From NCBI RefSeq assembly GCF_001426195.1, contig NZ_LMRS01000001.1:870501-934500 (forward strand): a DNA stretch of 64,000 bases, given 5' to 3'. A program made the translations under genes and the position numbers. This DNA comes from Sphingomonas sp. Leaf339 (lineage in GTDB: Bacteria; Pseudomonadota; Alphaproteobacteria; Sphingomonadales; Sphingomonadaceae). Shown here piece after piece: positions 33,873-41,986 of the stretch. Position 1 is the first letter of the stretch. Each line of letters starts with the position of its first letter. Below the pieces are notes generated by a model that did not search any database, had not been told where the DNA came from, and worked only from the letters and a program-made list of their open reading frames with translations.

Positions 33873-34151
33873 TTAGCCCAGCTTGATCGTTTTCGGCTGA
33901 TCCCGGCGCAGTCGTTCGATTTCGTCGGACAGGTCCATACCCCGATCGGTGACGATGCGTTCCAGCACCCGGACCCGCTGTTCGAGCCGTTCCGTCTGGG
34001 CGGCATATTGCGCCGCCTTTTCGGCCACCATGCTTGCTTCCAATTCCATCCGCCGATGTTGGTACGCAAACCACGGTTTGACGAAGACACCGCCGATGAT
34101 GGCGAGCAGGCCGCAGGATATGCCGAGGATGGGAATGAGTAAGGGTGACAT
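33873..34151 (-). CDS. PspB-like small membrane coiled-coil protein, array member 3
   Basis: A 92-residue protein with a membrane helix at about 4-26 (IPILGISCGLLAIIGGVFV), then AYQHRRMELEAS and a long coiled coil containing RLEQRVRVLERIVTD and SDEIERLRRD. It reads in the same direction as, and 27 bases before, array member 4. It carries the clearest form of the LERIVTD/EIERLR pair. Confidence 0.73.
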   Translation of the reverse strand: MSPLLIPILGISCGLLAIIGGVFVKPWFAYQHRRMELEASMVAEKAAQYAAQTERLEQRVRVLERIVTDRGMDLSDEIERLRRDQPKTIKLG

Positions 34152-34161
34152 CGTCTGACCC

Positions 34162-34476
34162 TCAGTTCGGATGGCTGCGAAGGCGATCGATCTCGTGGCT
34201 CAGCAGATTGCCGCTGTCGGTCACGATCCGTTCGACGACGACCAGCCGGTCCTTCATCGATCCCACTTCGGCCCGCAGCTGGGCATTCTCTTGACTGAGC
34301 AGCTTGATCCGCTCGGCGGTCTCCTGATCCTTGCGGGGATAGATCGCCTGACCCCAGGCGCCGTCCAGCGGATAGCCGTTCTTGATCCGCATCCAGGTGG
34401 TCAGCACCCAGCCACCGATACCGGACAGTCCCAGAATGACCGCGACGGGGACGAAAGCATCAAAGGGGAATGGCAT
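34162..34476 (-). CDS. PspB-like small membrane coiled-coil protein, array member 2
   Basis: A 104-residue protein with a membrane helix (VPVAVILGLSGIGGWVLTTW) followed by RIKNGYPLDGAWGQ. This helix-end pattern (W-x-RxKxGY) is shared with member 1 (NWIRAKHGYAPSDDWG). A coiled coil with DRLVVVERIVTD and SHEIDRLR ends the protein. The close likeness to member 1 points to a recent duplication. Confidence 0.74.
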   Translation of the reverse strand: MPFPFDAFVPVAVILGLSGIGGWVLTTWMRIKNGYPLDGAWGQAIYPRKDQETAERIKLLSQENAQLRAEVGSMKDRLVVVERIVTDSGNLLSHEIDRLRSHPN

Positions 34477-34490
34477 AATGGCGTCTCCGT

Positions 34491-34772
34491 TCAGCGCAAT
34501 GCGTCGATGTCGCGGGCAGTGCGTTCGGCGGGGTCGGTGGCGATGCGTTCCAGCACCGCGATCCGCTCCTCCAGCCGGCTGACTTTGCCCACCAGCTTTT
34601 CATTCTCGTTCACGAGCAGCTTCATGTGCCGGCGCGCCTCGGGGTCATCGGTGTTGCCCCAGTCGTCGCTCGGCGCATAGCCGTGCTTGGCGCGTATCCA
34701 GTTGTTCACGACCCATCCGCCGGTCGACATGGCGATGATCGCCAGCACGAAGAACGGTCCACCCCAGTCCAT
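34491..34772 (-). CDS. PspB-like small membrane coiled-coil protein, array member 1
   Basis: A 93-residue protein with a membrane helix (FFVLAIIAMSTGGWVVNNW), the RAKHGYAPSDDWG segment, and a coiled coil with RLEERIAVLERIATD that ends DIDALR. PspC just upstream also ends in EIDALR. It lies 45 bases after pspC and is probably in the same transcript. Confidence 0.75.
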   Translation of the reverse strand: MDWGGPFFVLAIIAMSTGGWVVNNWIRAKHGYAPSDDWGNTDDPEARRHMKLLVNENEKLVGKVSRLEERIAVLERIATDPAERTARDIDALR

Positions 34773-34817
34773 CGTCTTTCTCCCTGATCTCGTTGTGGTT
34801 CGCCGTGGGGCGAAGGG

Positions 34818-35195
34818 TCAGCGCAGCGCGTCGATCTCGTTGGCGAGCGCGGTATTGCGGCTGGTGTAATGGGTTTCCATGTCGGCCAGCCGGCGATCGA
34901 TATCGCGCAGTTTCGACCGGACCTCGGCGCTCGACCGCTTGGGGTTCGAGCGGACACCCTGCCAGAACCTGGCGTCGTCGGCTGTGTCGTAAAGGCCGAT
35001 CGGCTTCGGATCGACGATCCAGGCCGTCACCATATAGGCGATCACCAGCCACCATTGTTGCGCGACGATCGTCATGCCGGCCACGCCCAGGCGGACCCAG
35101 AGCACATCGATCCCGGTGTAATCGGCGATCCCGGCGCAGACGCCTTTCCACTTGGCTTCCTGCTTGTTCAGATAGAATTGGGTACGGGCAGCCAT
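34818..35195 (-). CDS. pspC: phage shock protein C (PspC-domain membrane protein)
   Basis: A 125-residue protein. The PspC domain (KWKGVCAGIADYTGIDVLWVRLG) is followed by a hydrophobic segment (VAGMTIVAQQWWLVIAYMVTAWIV). A C-terminal coiled coil (KLRDIDRRLADMET...ANEIDALR) follows. In E. coli PspC with PspB senses envelope stress and relieves PspA inhibition of PspF. The terminal EIDALR matches the ends of the array proteins downstream. It abuts pspB (stop and start one base apart). Confidence 0.92.
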   Translation of the reverse strand: MAARTQFYLNKQEAKWKGVCAGIADYTGIDVLWVRLGVAGMTIVAQQWWLVIAYMVTAWIVDPKPIGLYDTADDARFWQGVRSNPKRSSAEVRSKLRDIDRRLADMETHYTSRNTALANEIDALR

Positions 35196-35196
35196 C

Positions 35197-35481
35197 TCAG
35201 TTGCTCCGATCGAAATTGGGGTTGCGGTTGATCTGATACTGTGTCGGCGTCTGCGGTGCGTTCAGGCCCGGCTTCCAGTCGGGATTGTCGGCGGCCACGA
35301 TCCGTTCGACGGTGTTCAGGCGGTCTTCCAGACGGCGGGCGAGATTGTACATCTCGTCCAGCATCCGCTCGTCTTCCTCGGTGATCTTCGGCGCAGCACG
35401 CCATTTCGTCACGTAATGGAGGATGATCCAGGGTAGGCCGACAAGGGCGGCGAGAATGGCTACCAAGCCTTCGATATCCAT
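35197..35481 (-). CDS. pspB: phage shock protein B
   Basis: A 94-residue protein with a membrane helix (LVAILAALVGLPWIILHYV), a basic linker and the PspB-type helix LDEMYNLARRLEDRLNTVERIVAADNPDW. A roughly 25-residue Asn/Pro/Gln-rich tail follows; E. coli PspB is shorter. It lies between pspA and pspC, the usual order. The VERIVAADNP stretch is the likely ancestor of the LERIVTD motif in the downstream array. Confidence 0.92.
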   Translation of the reverse strand: MDIEGLVAILAALVGLPWIILHYVTKWRAAPKITEEDERMLDEMYNLARRLEDRLNTVERIVAADNPDWKPGLNAPQTPTQYQINRNPNFDRSN

Positions 35482-35482
35482 G

Positions 35483-36151
35483 TCAGCCCTCCGACTTGTT
35501 CAGGCGCGCCTTCAGCGCGGCCAGATCGGCGTCGACGCGGTCGCTCTGGCGAAGCTCGGCGATCTCGTCTTCCAGGCTCTTGCTGACACCCAGGCCCATC
35601 GCCTCGGCGCGGCCCTCCGCCTCGTCGGCGCGGCGTTCCAGTTCGCCGAAGCGGCTGAATGCCTCCTGCGTCTTGGGGCCGGCATAGGCATCGCGCAGGC
35701 GATAGCGATTGTTGGCGCTTTCCAGCCGGGTCTGGATCGTCGACTGCTTGTTGCGCGCCTCGCGCAGGCGACCCTGCAGTTTGGCGATGTCCTCTTCCGA
35801 TGCGCGCAGGCCGTCGTCCAGCACCTGCACCTCCGCCTTCAGCTGCTCGGCCATGTCGGCCGCCTTCTGGCGTTCCATCAGCGCGGCCTTGGCCAGGTCC
35901 TCGCGGTCCTTCGACAGGGCCAGTTCCGCCTTTTCGGTCCAGTTGGCCTGCAACTGATCCAGCTTGGCGATGTGCCGACGCATTTCCTTCTGGTCGGCGA
36001 TGGTGCGGGCGGCCGAGGCGCGGACCTCGACCAGCGTCTCTTCCATCTCAAGGATGATCATCCGGATCATCTTCGCCGGATCTTCGGCCTTATCGAGCAG
36101 GTCGGCGAAGTTGGCGGCGACGATGTCGCGGGTGCGGCTGAATATTCCCAT
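35483..36151 (-). CDS. pspA: phage shock protein A
   Basis: A 222-residue PspA/IM30 coiled-coil protein. It starts MGIFSRTRDIVAANFADLLDKAEDP, the amphipathic membrane-binding helix, and continues as long coiled coils with KMIRMIILEMEETLVEVRA. It binds stressed inner membrane and, when free, inhibits PspF. I chose the second of two adjacent ATGs (36151), six bases after AGGAG. Confidence 0.95.
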   Translation of the reverse strand: MGIFSRTRDIVAANFADLLDKAEDPAKMIRMIILEMEETLVEVRASAARTIADQKEMRRHIAKLDQLQANWTEKAELALSKDREDLAKAALMERQKAADMAEQLKAEVQVLDDGLRASEEDIAKLQGRLREARNKQSTIQTRLESANNRYRLRDAYAGPKTQEAFSRFGELERRADEAEGRAEAMGLGVSKSLEDEIAELRQSDRVDADLAALKARLNKSEG

Positions 36152-36188
36152 CATGAACTCCTGAGGGGCGGAAATGGCGTTCACGCCC

Positions 36189-36344
36189 TTATGCCACGAA
36201 CCGGGTCGCCGTGGCGACTGCCGCACCCGATTTCATCGAGCCGTCATTCGCCGCCGCCGGACCGACGGCGGCGAGCACGCAGGTGGCGCTCATGACGACG
36301 GTGAGGGCGAGGGCGGCGAACTTGTGGGTCAGGTCGTTGAACAT
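36189..36344 (-). CDS. very short exported peptide, first gene of the psp operon (51 aa)
   Basis: A 51-codon ORF between the sigma-54 promoter and pspA. It has GGAGG five bases before ATG 36344 and a clear signal peptide (KFAALALTVVMSATCVLAAVGPAAA). That leaves a mature part of only about 18 residues (NDGSMKSGAAV...). Its position as first gene in the stress operon makes a signalling or buffering role possible, but nothing in the sequence proves it. Confidence 0.6.
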   Translation of the reverse strand: MFNDLTHKFAALALTVVMSATCVLAAVGPAAANDGSMKSGAAVATATRFVA

Positions 36345-36395
36345 CATTGCCTCCGTATCTGGTTGGCCGCGCTGTCGGCGGGATATCTGATGCTT

Positions 36396-36411
36396 TGCAG
36401 GGGCCGTGCCA
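36396..36411 (-). promoter_or_regulatory. sigma-54 promoter of the psp operon
   Basis: On the minus strand the sequence reads TGGCACGGCCCCTGCA. The GG and GC dinucleotides are ten bases apart, as in TGGCACG-N4-TTGC(A). It lies about 50 bases before the exported-peptide gene and faces away from pspF, as expected for a PspF-driven operon. Confidence 0.8.
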
Positions 36412-36473
36412 GTTTTGAAAAACGTGGAAAAACAGCGGCTAACGCGATTTCTGGCGCGTTGGTTGATGTGGCG

Positions 36474-36504
36474 GGTTGCGCAAACTTGGTATTTTGCGCC
36501 AAAC
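36474..36504. promoter_or_regulatory. candidate PspF enhancer site
   Basis: Two related near-palindromes, TTGCGCAA and TTTTGCGCCAAA, lie about one and a half helical turns apart and 65-110 bases upstream of the sigma-54 promoter. That is the usual enhancer distance. They sit directly before the pspF start, so PspF could also repress itself, as in E. coli. Inferred only from position and symmetry. Confidence 0.45.
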
Positions 36505-36511
36505 ATTGGCG

Positions 36512-37561
36512 ATGGAACGGGCTAGCCAGGTCATCGGTCAGTCGGGGGCGTTCCTCGATGCCCTCGAACGTGCGAGCCGCGCGGCCGCGCTCGATCGCCC
36601 CGTGCTGGTCATTGGCGAACGCGGGACGGGCAAGGAACTGGTCGCCGAGCGACTCCATCGCCTCAGCCAGCGCTGGGACCATCCGCTGGTCATCATGAAC
36701 TGCGCGGCGCTGCCCGAGACGCTGATCGAGGCGGAGTTGTTTGGGCACGAGGCGGGGGCCTTCACCGGTGCCACCAAGGCACGAGTCGGACGTTTCGAAG
36801 AGGCGGACGGCGGCACCCTGTTCCTCGACGAGCTAGGCACGCTGTCGATGGCGGCGCAGGAACGCCTGCTGCGCGCGGTGGAATATGGCGAGATCACGCG
36901 GATCGGATCGTCGCGCCCGATGCGGGTCGATGTCCGCATCGTTGCCGCGACCAACGAACACTTGCCCGACAAGGTGGACCATCACGAGTTTCGCGCCGAC
37001 CTGCTCGACCGGCTATCGTTCGAGGTCGTAACATTGCCGCCGTTGCGCAGCCGTGCGGGCGACATTCATGTGCTGGCGGATCACTTCGGGCGGCGGATGG
37101 CGGCGGAACTTGGGCGGGAGCGTTGGCCAGGATTTGGCCCGGTCGCGGTGGATCAGTTGCTGAAGCATCGCTGGCCCGGCAACGTCCGCGAATTGCGCAA
37201 CGTGGTGGAGCGGGCGGTGTATCGCTGGGAACATGGCGGGCCAATCGATTCGATCGAGATCGATCCGTTCGCGTCTCCCTACCGCCCGCAATCGCGAGGC
37301 CCTGCGATGCCACGCGCCGAGGCAAGCGTCATGGCAGGGGCGGGGACGGACCAGCCGGTGCAGGACGACGAGGTGACGGCGTGCGAGGTCGGGCCATCCG
37401 ATTTCAAATCCCGCGTGGCCCTGTTCGAGCGCGACCTGCTGACGCGAAGTCTGGCGGAAAACCGCTTCAACCAGCGCCAGACCGCCGATGCGCTGGGCCT
37501 GTCCTACGACCAGCTTCGCCATGCGCTGCGCCGTCACGATCTGATCGGAACGGTTGCGTAA
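36512..37561 (+). CDS. pspF: phage shock transcriptional activator PspF
   Basis: A 349-residue sigma-54 activator without a receiver domain. The AAA+ core has Walker A GERGTGKE, the sigma-54-contacting GAFTGA loop, GGTLFLDELGTL (Walker B) and FRADLLDRLSFEV. The C-terminal Fis-type helix-turn-helix is NRFNQRQTADALGLSYDQLRHAL. The absence of a regulatory N-domain fits PspF, which PspA controls directly. The ATG at 36512 was chosen by alignment with known PspF; no good ribosome site is visible. Confidence 0.93.
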   Translation: MERASQVIGQSGAFLDALERASRAAALDRPVLVIGERGTGKELVAERLHRLSQRWDHPLVIMNCAALPETLIEAELFGHEAGAFTGATKARVGRFEEADGGTLFLDELGTLSMAAQERLLRAVEYGEITRIGSSRPMRVDVRIVAATNEHLPDKVDHHEFRADLLDRLSFEVVTLPPLRSRAGDIHVLADHFGRRMAAELGRERWPGFGPVAVDQLLKHRWPGNVRELRNVVERAVYRWEHGGPIDSIEIDPFASPYRPQSRGPAMPRAEASVMAGAGTDQPVQDDEVTACEVGPSDFKSRVALFERDLLTRSLAENRFNQRQTADALGLSYDQLRHALRRHDLIGTVA

Positions 37562-37637
37562 CGCACGCCGGGGGACCAATTGAGCGTGGCGTGCGTTTCT
37601 CGCACCGTCTCATTCAGGCTCAATCAGGAGAAGCCCC

Positions 37638-38249
37638 ATGGCGTTCGAACTGCCGCCCCTTCCTTATGACTATGACGCGCTGGAGCCGACGATCTCGAAG
37701 GAGACGATGACGTTCCACCACGACAAGCACCACGCCGCCTATACCAACAAGCTGAACGAGTTCGTTGCCGCCGATTCGAAGCTGGAAGGCAAGACGATCG
37801 AGAACATCCTTGGCATGATCTCGACGCTGCCGGCCGGTATCCGCAACAACGGCGGCGGCTTCTGGAACCACGACTTCTTCTGGAACACCATGAAGAAGGG
37901 TGGCGGCGCGCCATCGGGCAAGCTGGCCGAGGCGATCGACCGCGATTTTGGCGGGCTCGACAAGCTGAAGGAAGAATTCAACACAAAGGGCGCGGGCCAG
38001 TTCGGTTCCGGCTGGGCATGGCTGATCGCCGATGCGAGCGGAAAGCTGAAGGTCACGTCGACCCCCAATCAGGACAACCCCCTGATGGACGACGCCAAGG
38101 AGCCGGGCACGCCGCTGCTGGGCAACGACGTGTGGGAGCATGCCTATTACCTGACGTACATGAACGACCGGCCGGGTTATCTGAAGGCATGGTGGGACGT
38201 GGTCGACTGGGACAAGGTCGGCGAGCGGTACTACGCAGTAGCGGCATAA
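37638..38249 (+). CDS. sodB: superoxide dismutase, Fe/Mn type
   Basis: A 203-residue cytoplasmic Fe/Mn SOD. Metal ligands are in the N-terminal TFHHDKHHAAY region (H27 as first ligand), in GGGFWNHDFFW and in NDVWEHAYYLTY. The residues resemble the iron enzyme, but metal choice cannot be fixed by eye. It is monocistronic, with AGGAG before the start and a palindromic repeat after it. Confidence 0.96.
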   Translation: MAFELPPLPYDYDALEPTISKETMTFHHDKHHAAYTNKLNEFVAADSKLEGKTIENILGMISTLPAGIRNNGGGFWNHDFFWNTMKKGGGAPSGKLAEAIDRDFGGLDKLKEEFNTKGAGQFGSGWAWLIADASGKLKVTSTPNQDNPLMDDAKEPGTPLLGNDVWEHAYYLTYMNDRPGYLKAWWDVVDWDKVGERYYAVAA

Positions 38250-38269
38250 ACGAACCGACAAACATCTGT

Positions 38270-38349
38270 CGTCGCCCCAGCGAAGGCTGACGTCTCCCGG
38301 TAGTCAGGTACTTACCGATTTCCGGGAGATGCCAACCTTCGCTGGCATG
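38270..38349. repeat. large intergenic palindrome (REP-like)
   Basis: Two long arms, CCAGCGAAGGCTGACGTCTC and its near-complement ending AACCTTCGCTGG, with nested CCGGGAGA/TCTCCCGG, lie between sodB and yciB. The sequence type (CCCAGCGAAGGCTGG) is common between genes of sphingomonads. It may act as a bidirectional terminator. Confidence 0.6.
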
Positions 38350-38384
38350 AGAATGTGGGAGAGGGGTGGTCTTACGACTGCCCC

Positions 38385-39107
38385 TTACTCCGGCGGCAAT
38401 TCCTTGGCCACCGCGCCTTCACCCGCCTGCAACCCGTGCCGCATCAGCATCGGCAGGTTCGCGATCGCGAAACCCAGCGTCAGCGGGATCGCGCCCCACA
38501 GCTTGAACCCCACCCAGAAATCCCAGCCGGCGTTGCGCCAGACGATCTCGTTCAGGATCGCCATGGCAACGAAGAATATCATCCAGTTGCGCGTCAGCTT
38601 GCGCCAGCCGAGCGCCGACAGGCCTGGATAGGCGGAACCCAGCAACCCCTCCAGCAACGGTCGCCCGGTGACGAGGCCGAAGCCCAACACACTGGCGAAG
38701 GTGGCATACACGATGGTCGGCTTCATCTGGATAAAGCGGGGATCGTGGAAATAGACGGTCAGGCCGCCGAATATCACGACCAGCACACCCGAAATCCACA
38801 GCATCGGTGATACGCTGCCCAGCTTCACGCGCGACACGACGATAGCGATGACCGTGGCGATGATGAAGGCGGTGGTGGCGCAGATCACGCGCGCGATCAC
38901 CAGCGCGCCGACGCGGTCCATGTCGTTCAGCCAGCCGCTGAACTGCGCCACCAGCCGCATCATCGGTTCGGCGGGGGCGAGAAAGTTGACGAGGAAGAAC
39001 ACGACCAGCGGCGCGTAATCGACCGCCATCCGGATGCCGGCTGAGCCCTCACGCAGTTCGACGGTCCGGCTTTTTGCGTCGTCGACTATATTCGACCTGA
39101 TTGTCAC
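38385..39107 (-). CDS. yciB: inner membrane septation protein, YciB/IspZ family
   Basis: A 240-residue integral membrane protein with about five or six helices. Its family marks include AVDYAPLVVFFLVNF near the start, KPTIVYATFASVLG, GWRKLTRNWMIFFVAMAILNEIVWR and FWVGFKLWGAIPLT. It takes part in envelope maintenance and cell division. It starts with GTG inside the ftsY stop codon, so the two are coupled. Confidence 0.93.
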   Translation of the reverse strand: MTIRSNIVDDAKSRTVELREGSAGIRMAVDYAPLVVFFLVNFLAPAEPMMRLVAQFSGWLNDMDRVGALVIARVICATTAFIIATVIAIVVSRVKLGSVSPMLWISGVLVVIFGGLTVYFHDPRFIQMKPTIVYATFASVLGFGLVTGRPLLEGLLGSAYPGLSALGWRKLTRNWMIFFVAMAILNEIVWRNAGWDFWVGFKLWGAIPLTLGFAIANLPMLMRHGLQAGEGAVAKELPPE

Positions 39108-40039
39108 TTCTTCACCCCCTCGACACCGGCGATGATCCGGCTGACCTCGTTCGCGTCGAACGGCCTAAGATCAGTCATCCCCTCGCCGATGCCGATCGCA
39201 TGGATCGGCAGGCCGAAGCGTTCGGCCGCGGCGACCAGCACGCCGCCGCGCGCGGTGCCGTCCAGCTTGGTCATGACCAGACCGGTGACGCCGGCGACGT
39301 CCTTGAATACCTCGATCTGGTTCAGCGCGTTCTGGCCCGTGGTGGCGTCCAGCACCAGTACCACGTCATGCGGTGCCGCGGGGTTCAGGCGGCCGAGGAC
39401 GCGGCGGATCTTGGACAGCTCGTCCATCAGCTCGCGCTTGTTCTGCAACCGCCCGGCGGTGTCGACGATCAGCACGTCGATGCCCGTCGCGGTCGCCTGC
39501 TTCACTGCCTCGTACACGATGCCGGCCGCGTCGCCGCCCTCCTTGCCGGTGACGATCGGTACGCCGACCCGGTCGGCCCAGGTGCGCAACTGGCCGATCG
39601 CGGCGGCGCGGAACGTGTCGCCCGCGGCCAGCATCACGCCGTAATCCTGCTCCATGAACAGATGTGCCAGCTTGGCGATCGTCGTCGTCTTGCCGGACCC
39701 GTTGACGCCGATCACGAGGATCACTTGCGGCCGGGGAAAGGCATCGATCTCCAGCGGTCGTGCGACCTTGACCAGCGCCTTCTCCACCTCCTCCGCGACG
39801 ACGAGGCGGATGCCGAGTTCCTCCATGTTCCGCTCGAAACTGCCCTCGGCCAGCCGGGTGCGGATATGGCCCGCCGTCTCGGGGCCGAGATCGGAGGCGA
39901 TCAGCGCCTCCTCGATCTCCTCCAGCGTGTTATCGTCCAGCCGCGCGGTGCCGAGGCCGGCGAGGTTGCCGACCAGCCGGTCGGATGTCCGCCGGAAGCC
40001 ACCGAGCAGCTTGTCATGCCAGGAGGGAGTGGTGCTCAT
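39104..40039 (-). CDS. ftsY: signal recognition particle receptor FtsY
   Basis: A 311-residue SRP GTPase. A short N domain is followed by the G domain: GVNGSGKTTTIAKLA, AAGDTFRAAAIGQL, DTAGRLQNKRELMDEL, MTKLDGTARGG, and the C-terminal FGLPIHAIGIGEGMTDLRPFD. The acidic A domain of E. coli FtsY is absent, as is common in alphaproteobacteria. It partners Ffh (41987) and the SRP RNA (12759). It overlaps mtaB by ATGA. Confidence 0.97.
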   Translation of the reverse strand: MSTTPSWHDKLLGGFRRTSDRLVGNLAGLGTARLDDNTLEEIEEALIASDLGPETAGHIRTRLAEGSFERNMEELGIRLVVAEEVEKALVKVARPLEIDAFPRPQVILVIGVNGSGKTTTIAKLAHLFMEQDYGVMLAAGDTFRAAAIGQLRTWADRVGVPIVTGKEGGDAAGIVYEAVKQATATGIDVLIVDTAGRLQNKRELMDELSKIRRVLGRLNPAAPHDVVLVLDATTGQNALNQIEVFKDVAGVTGLVMTKLDGTARGGVLVAAAERFGLPIHAIGIGEGMTDLRPFDANEVSRIIAGVEGVKK

Positions 40040-41235
40040 ACCGTGGTTCCGATGAGATGGGTGTCGGTGGCGCCGGTGATCGCGGCGCGGATGATGGTGC
40101 CGGGTTCGGCATGGGCGGTCAGGTGGATGTCGGCGAAGTCGTCGGCATGGCCGCGCGTGCCGGGTCGCTCGACCAGCACGGTGCGGACGGTGCCGACCTG
40201 CGCCGCCAGCCATGCGGCACGGCGCGTCGCCGCTGCCTGCCGCAACAGGCCCGCGCGCTCGCGCCGCACGACCGGATCGACCTGCGGCATCCGTGCGGCG
40301 GGGGTGCCGGTGCGCGGCGAATAGGGAAAGATATGCGCGTGGACGATGTCGCAATCGGCGATCAGTGCCAGCGTATCGGCGAACATCGCGTCATCCTCGG
40401 TCGGGAAGCCGGCGATCAGGTCCGCACCGATCGCCACATCGGGCCGGCGCGCCTTGATCCGCTCCACCAGCGCCACCGACTGGGCGCGGGAATGGCGGCG
40501 CTTCATCCGCTTCAGGACCATGTCGTTGCCGGCCTGTAGCGACAGGTGGAGATGCGGCATCACCCGCGTCTCGCCCGTCACCAGATCGAACAGCCGGTCG
40601 TCGATCTCGACCGAATCGAGCGACGATAACCGCAACCGCATCAGGCCGGGCACGCCGCGCAAAATGCGCTCGACCAGCAATCCGAGCGACGGCGCGCCCG
40701 GCAGGTCGTGACCATAGCTCGTCAGATCGACACCGGTCAGCACGACCTCGCGGTGGCCGGCATCGACCAGCGCCGCGATGTGATCCACGACCGCGCCGGC
40801 CGGGATCGACCGGCTGGACCCACGCCCCTGCGGGATGATGCAGAAGGTGCAAGCGTGGTCGCAGCCGTTCTGCACCTCGACGAAGGCGCGGGCATGGCCG
40901 TCGAACAGGGTGGCGGGCAGGGCATCGGTGCGGCCCCAGCTGGCGGGCAGCAGCTTGGCGTCGTTGGCGACCACGCGCTCGACCTCCGGCATCGCCGCGA
41001 AGCTCGCCGGATCGATCGTCGCGGCGCATCCGGTGACGACGATCGCTGCGCCCGGCCGGTCGCGCGCGGCGCGGCGGATCGCGGCGCGGGTCTGCTTCAC
41101 GGCCTCGTTCGTCACGGCGCAACTGTTGACGACGACCATGTCCCGCCCCGCGATCAGGGCGCGGATCGTTTCGCTTTCGGCTATGTTGAGGCGACATCCG
41201 AGGCTGACCACCTCGGCCGCAGGAGGAGGCGACAT
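40036..41235 (-). CDS. mtaB: tRNA t6A37 methylthiotransferase MtaB
   Basis: A 399-residue radical-SAM enzyme that converts t6A37 to ms2t6A. The N-terminal cluster ligands are in SLGCRLN, VNSCAVT and TGCAATI. The radical-SAM triad is in CDHACTFCIIPQGRG, and a TRAM-like C-terminus follows. The SLGCRLN start and short length favour MtaB over MiaB or RimO. The start ATG at 41235 overlaps the opposite DUF924 start. Confidence 0.94.
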   Translation of the reverse strand: MSPPPAAEVVSLGCRLNIAESETIRALIAGRDMVVVNSCAVTNEAVKQTRAAIRRAARDRPGAAIVVTGCAATIDPASFAAMPEVERVVANDAKLLPASWGRTDALPATLFDGHARAFVEVQNGCDHACTFCIIPQGRGSSRSIPAGAVVDHIAALVDAGHREVVLTGVDLTSYGHDLPGAPSLGLLVERILRGVPGLMRLRLSSLDSVEIDDRLFDLVTGETRVMPHLHLSLQAGNDMVLKRMKRRHSRAQSVALVERIKARRPDVAIGADLIAGFPTEDDAMFADTLALIADCDIVHAHIFPYSPRTGTPAARMPQVDPVVRRERAGLLRQAAATRRAAWLAAQVGTVRTVLVERPGTRGHADDFADIHLTAHAEPGTIIRAAITGATDTHLIGTTV

Positions 41236-41821
41236 GATCGGCGATTTAGGGGCGCACGACGCGCAAGTCCACGACCAGCCACGCGAACAGGCCGGCGCGA
41301 TACGGGACTTCTGGTTCGCGCTGACCCCGGAGGAGCATTTCGCGAAGAGCGAGGCGCTCGATGTGACCATCGCCACCCGGTTCGGTGCATGGCGCGACGC
41401 GGCGCTGGCATCGGGCGCGGCGGGGTGGCGTGACGATCCACAAACCTTGCTGGCCGCGATCATCCTGCTCGACCAGTTTTCACGCAACATCCATCGCGGC
41501 ACGGCGGAGGCGTTCGCGGCCGATCCGCTCGCTTTGTCGCTGACGCATGACGCGATCGCGCGGGGGTGGGACGGCGACTATACCGATGACGAGCGCGTCT
41601 TCCTCTATCTGCCATTGATGCATGCCGAGGATGCGACGACGCAGGATTTGTGCGTCGAGAAATATGCCGCATTGGGTCGCGAGAACAATCTGGCCTTCGC
41701 GCGCGATCATCGCACGGTGATCCAGCGGTTCGGTCGCTTCCCCGGCCGCAACGACGCGCTGGGGCGGGACAGCAGCGACGCGGAGCGGCGATATCTGGAG
41801 GAGACGGGCGGCGGCTGGTAG
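41234..41821 (+). CDS. DUF924-family protein
   Basis: A 195-residue cytoplasmic, mostly helical protein of the DUF924 family. Typical marks are IRDFWFALTPEEHF, LAAIILLDQFSRNIHRGTAEAFAADPLAL, YLPLMHAEDATTQDL and the C-terminal FGRFPGRNDALGR-x-S-x-AE. The family fold is TPR-like; function is not established. GGAGG precedes the ATG. Its start codon overlaps that of mtaB on the other strand in CATG. Confidence 0.9.
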   Translation: MIGDLGAHDAQVHDQPREQAGAIRDFWFALTPEEHFAKSEALDVTIATRFGAWRDAALASGAAGWRDDPQTLLAAIILLDQFSRNIHRGTAEAFAADPLALSLTHDAIARGWDGDYTDDERVFLYLPLMHAEDATTQDLCVEKYAALGRENNLAFARDHRTVIQRFGRFPGRNDALGRDSSDAERRYLEETGGGW

Positions 41822-41986
41822 CCGCCGTCCTTGCCAATCCCGTCGCGTTCGCCTATCGGACGGCCCACGTTCGTTGTCGAACGCTGAAGATCAGCACGAC
41901 CGCCCTTTGCGCGGCGTGCACGCTGGCCGGCGAGTTTTCGCCCGCCGGCGCTTTTGCGTTTGGCGTGTTTAGAGGTTGGTGACACC

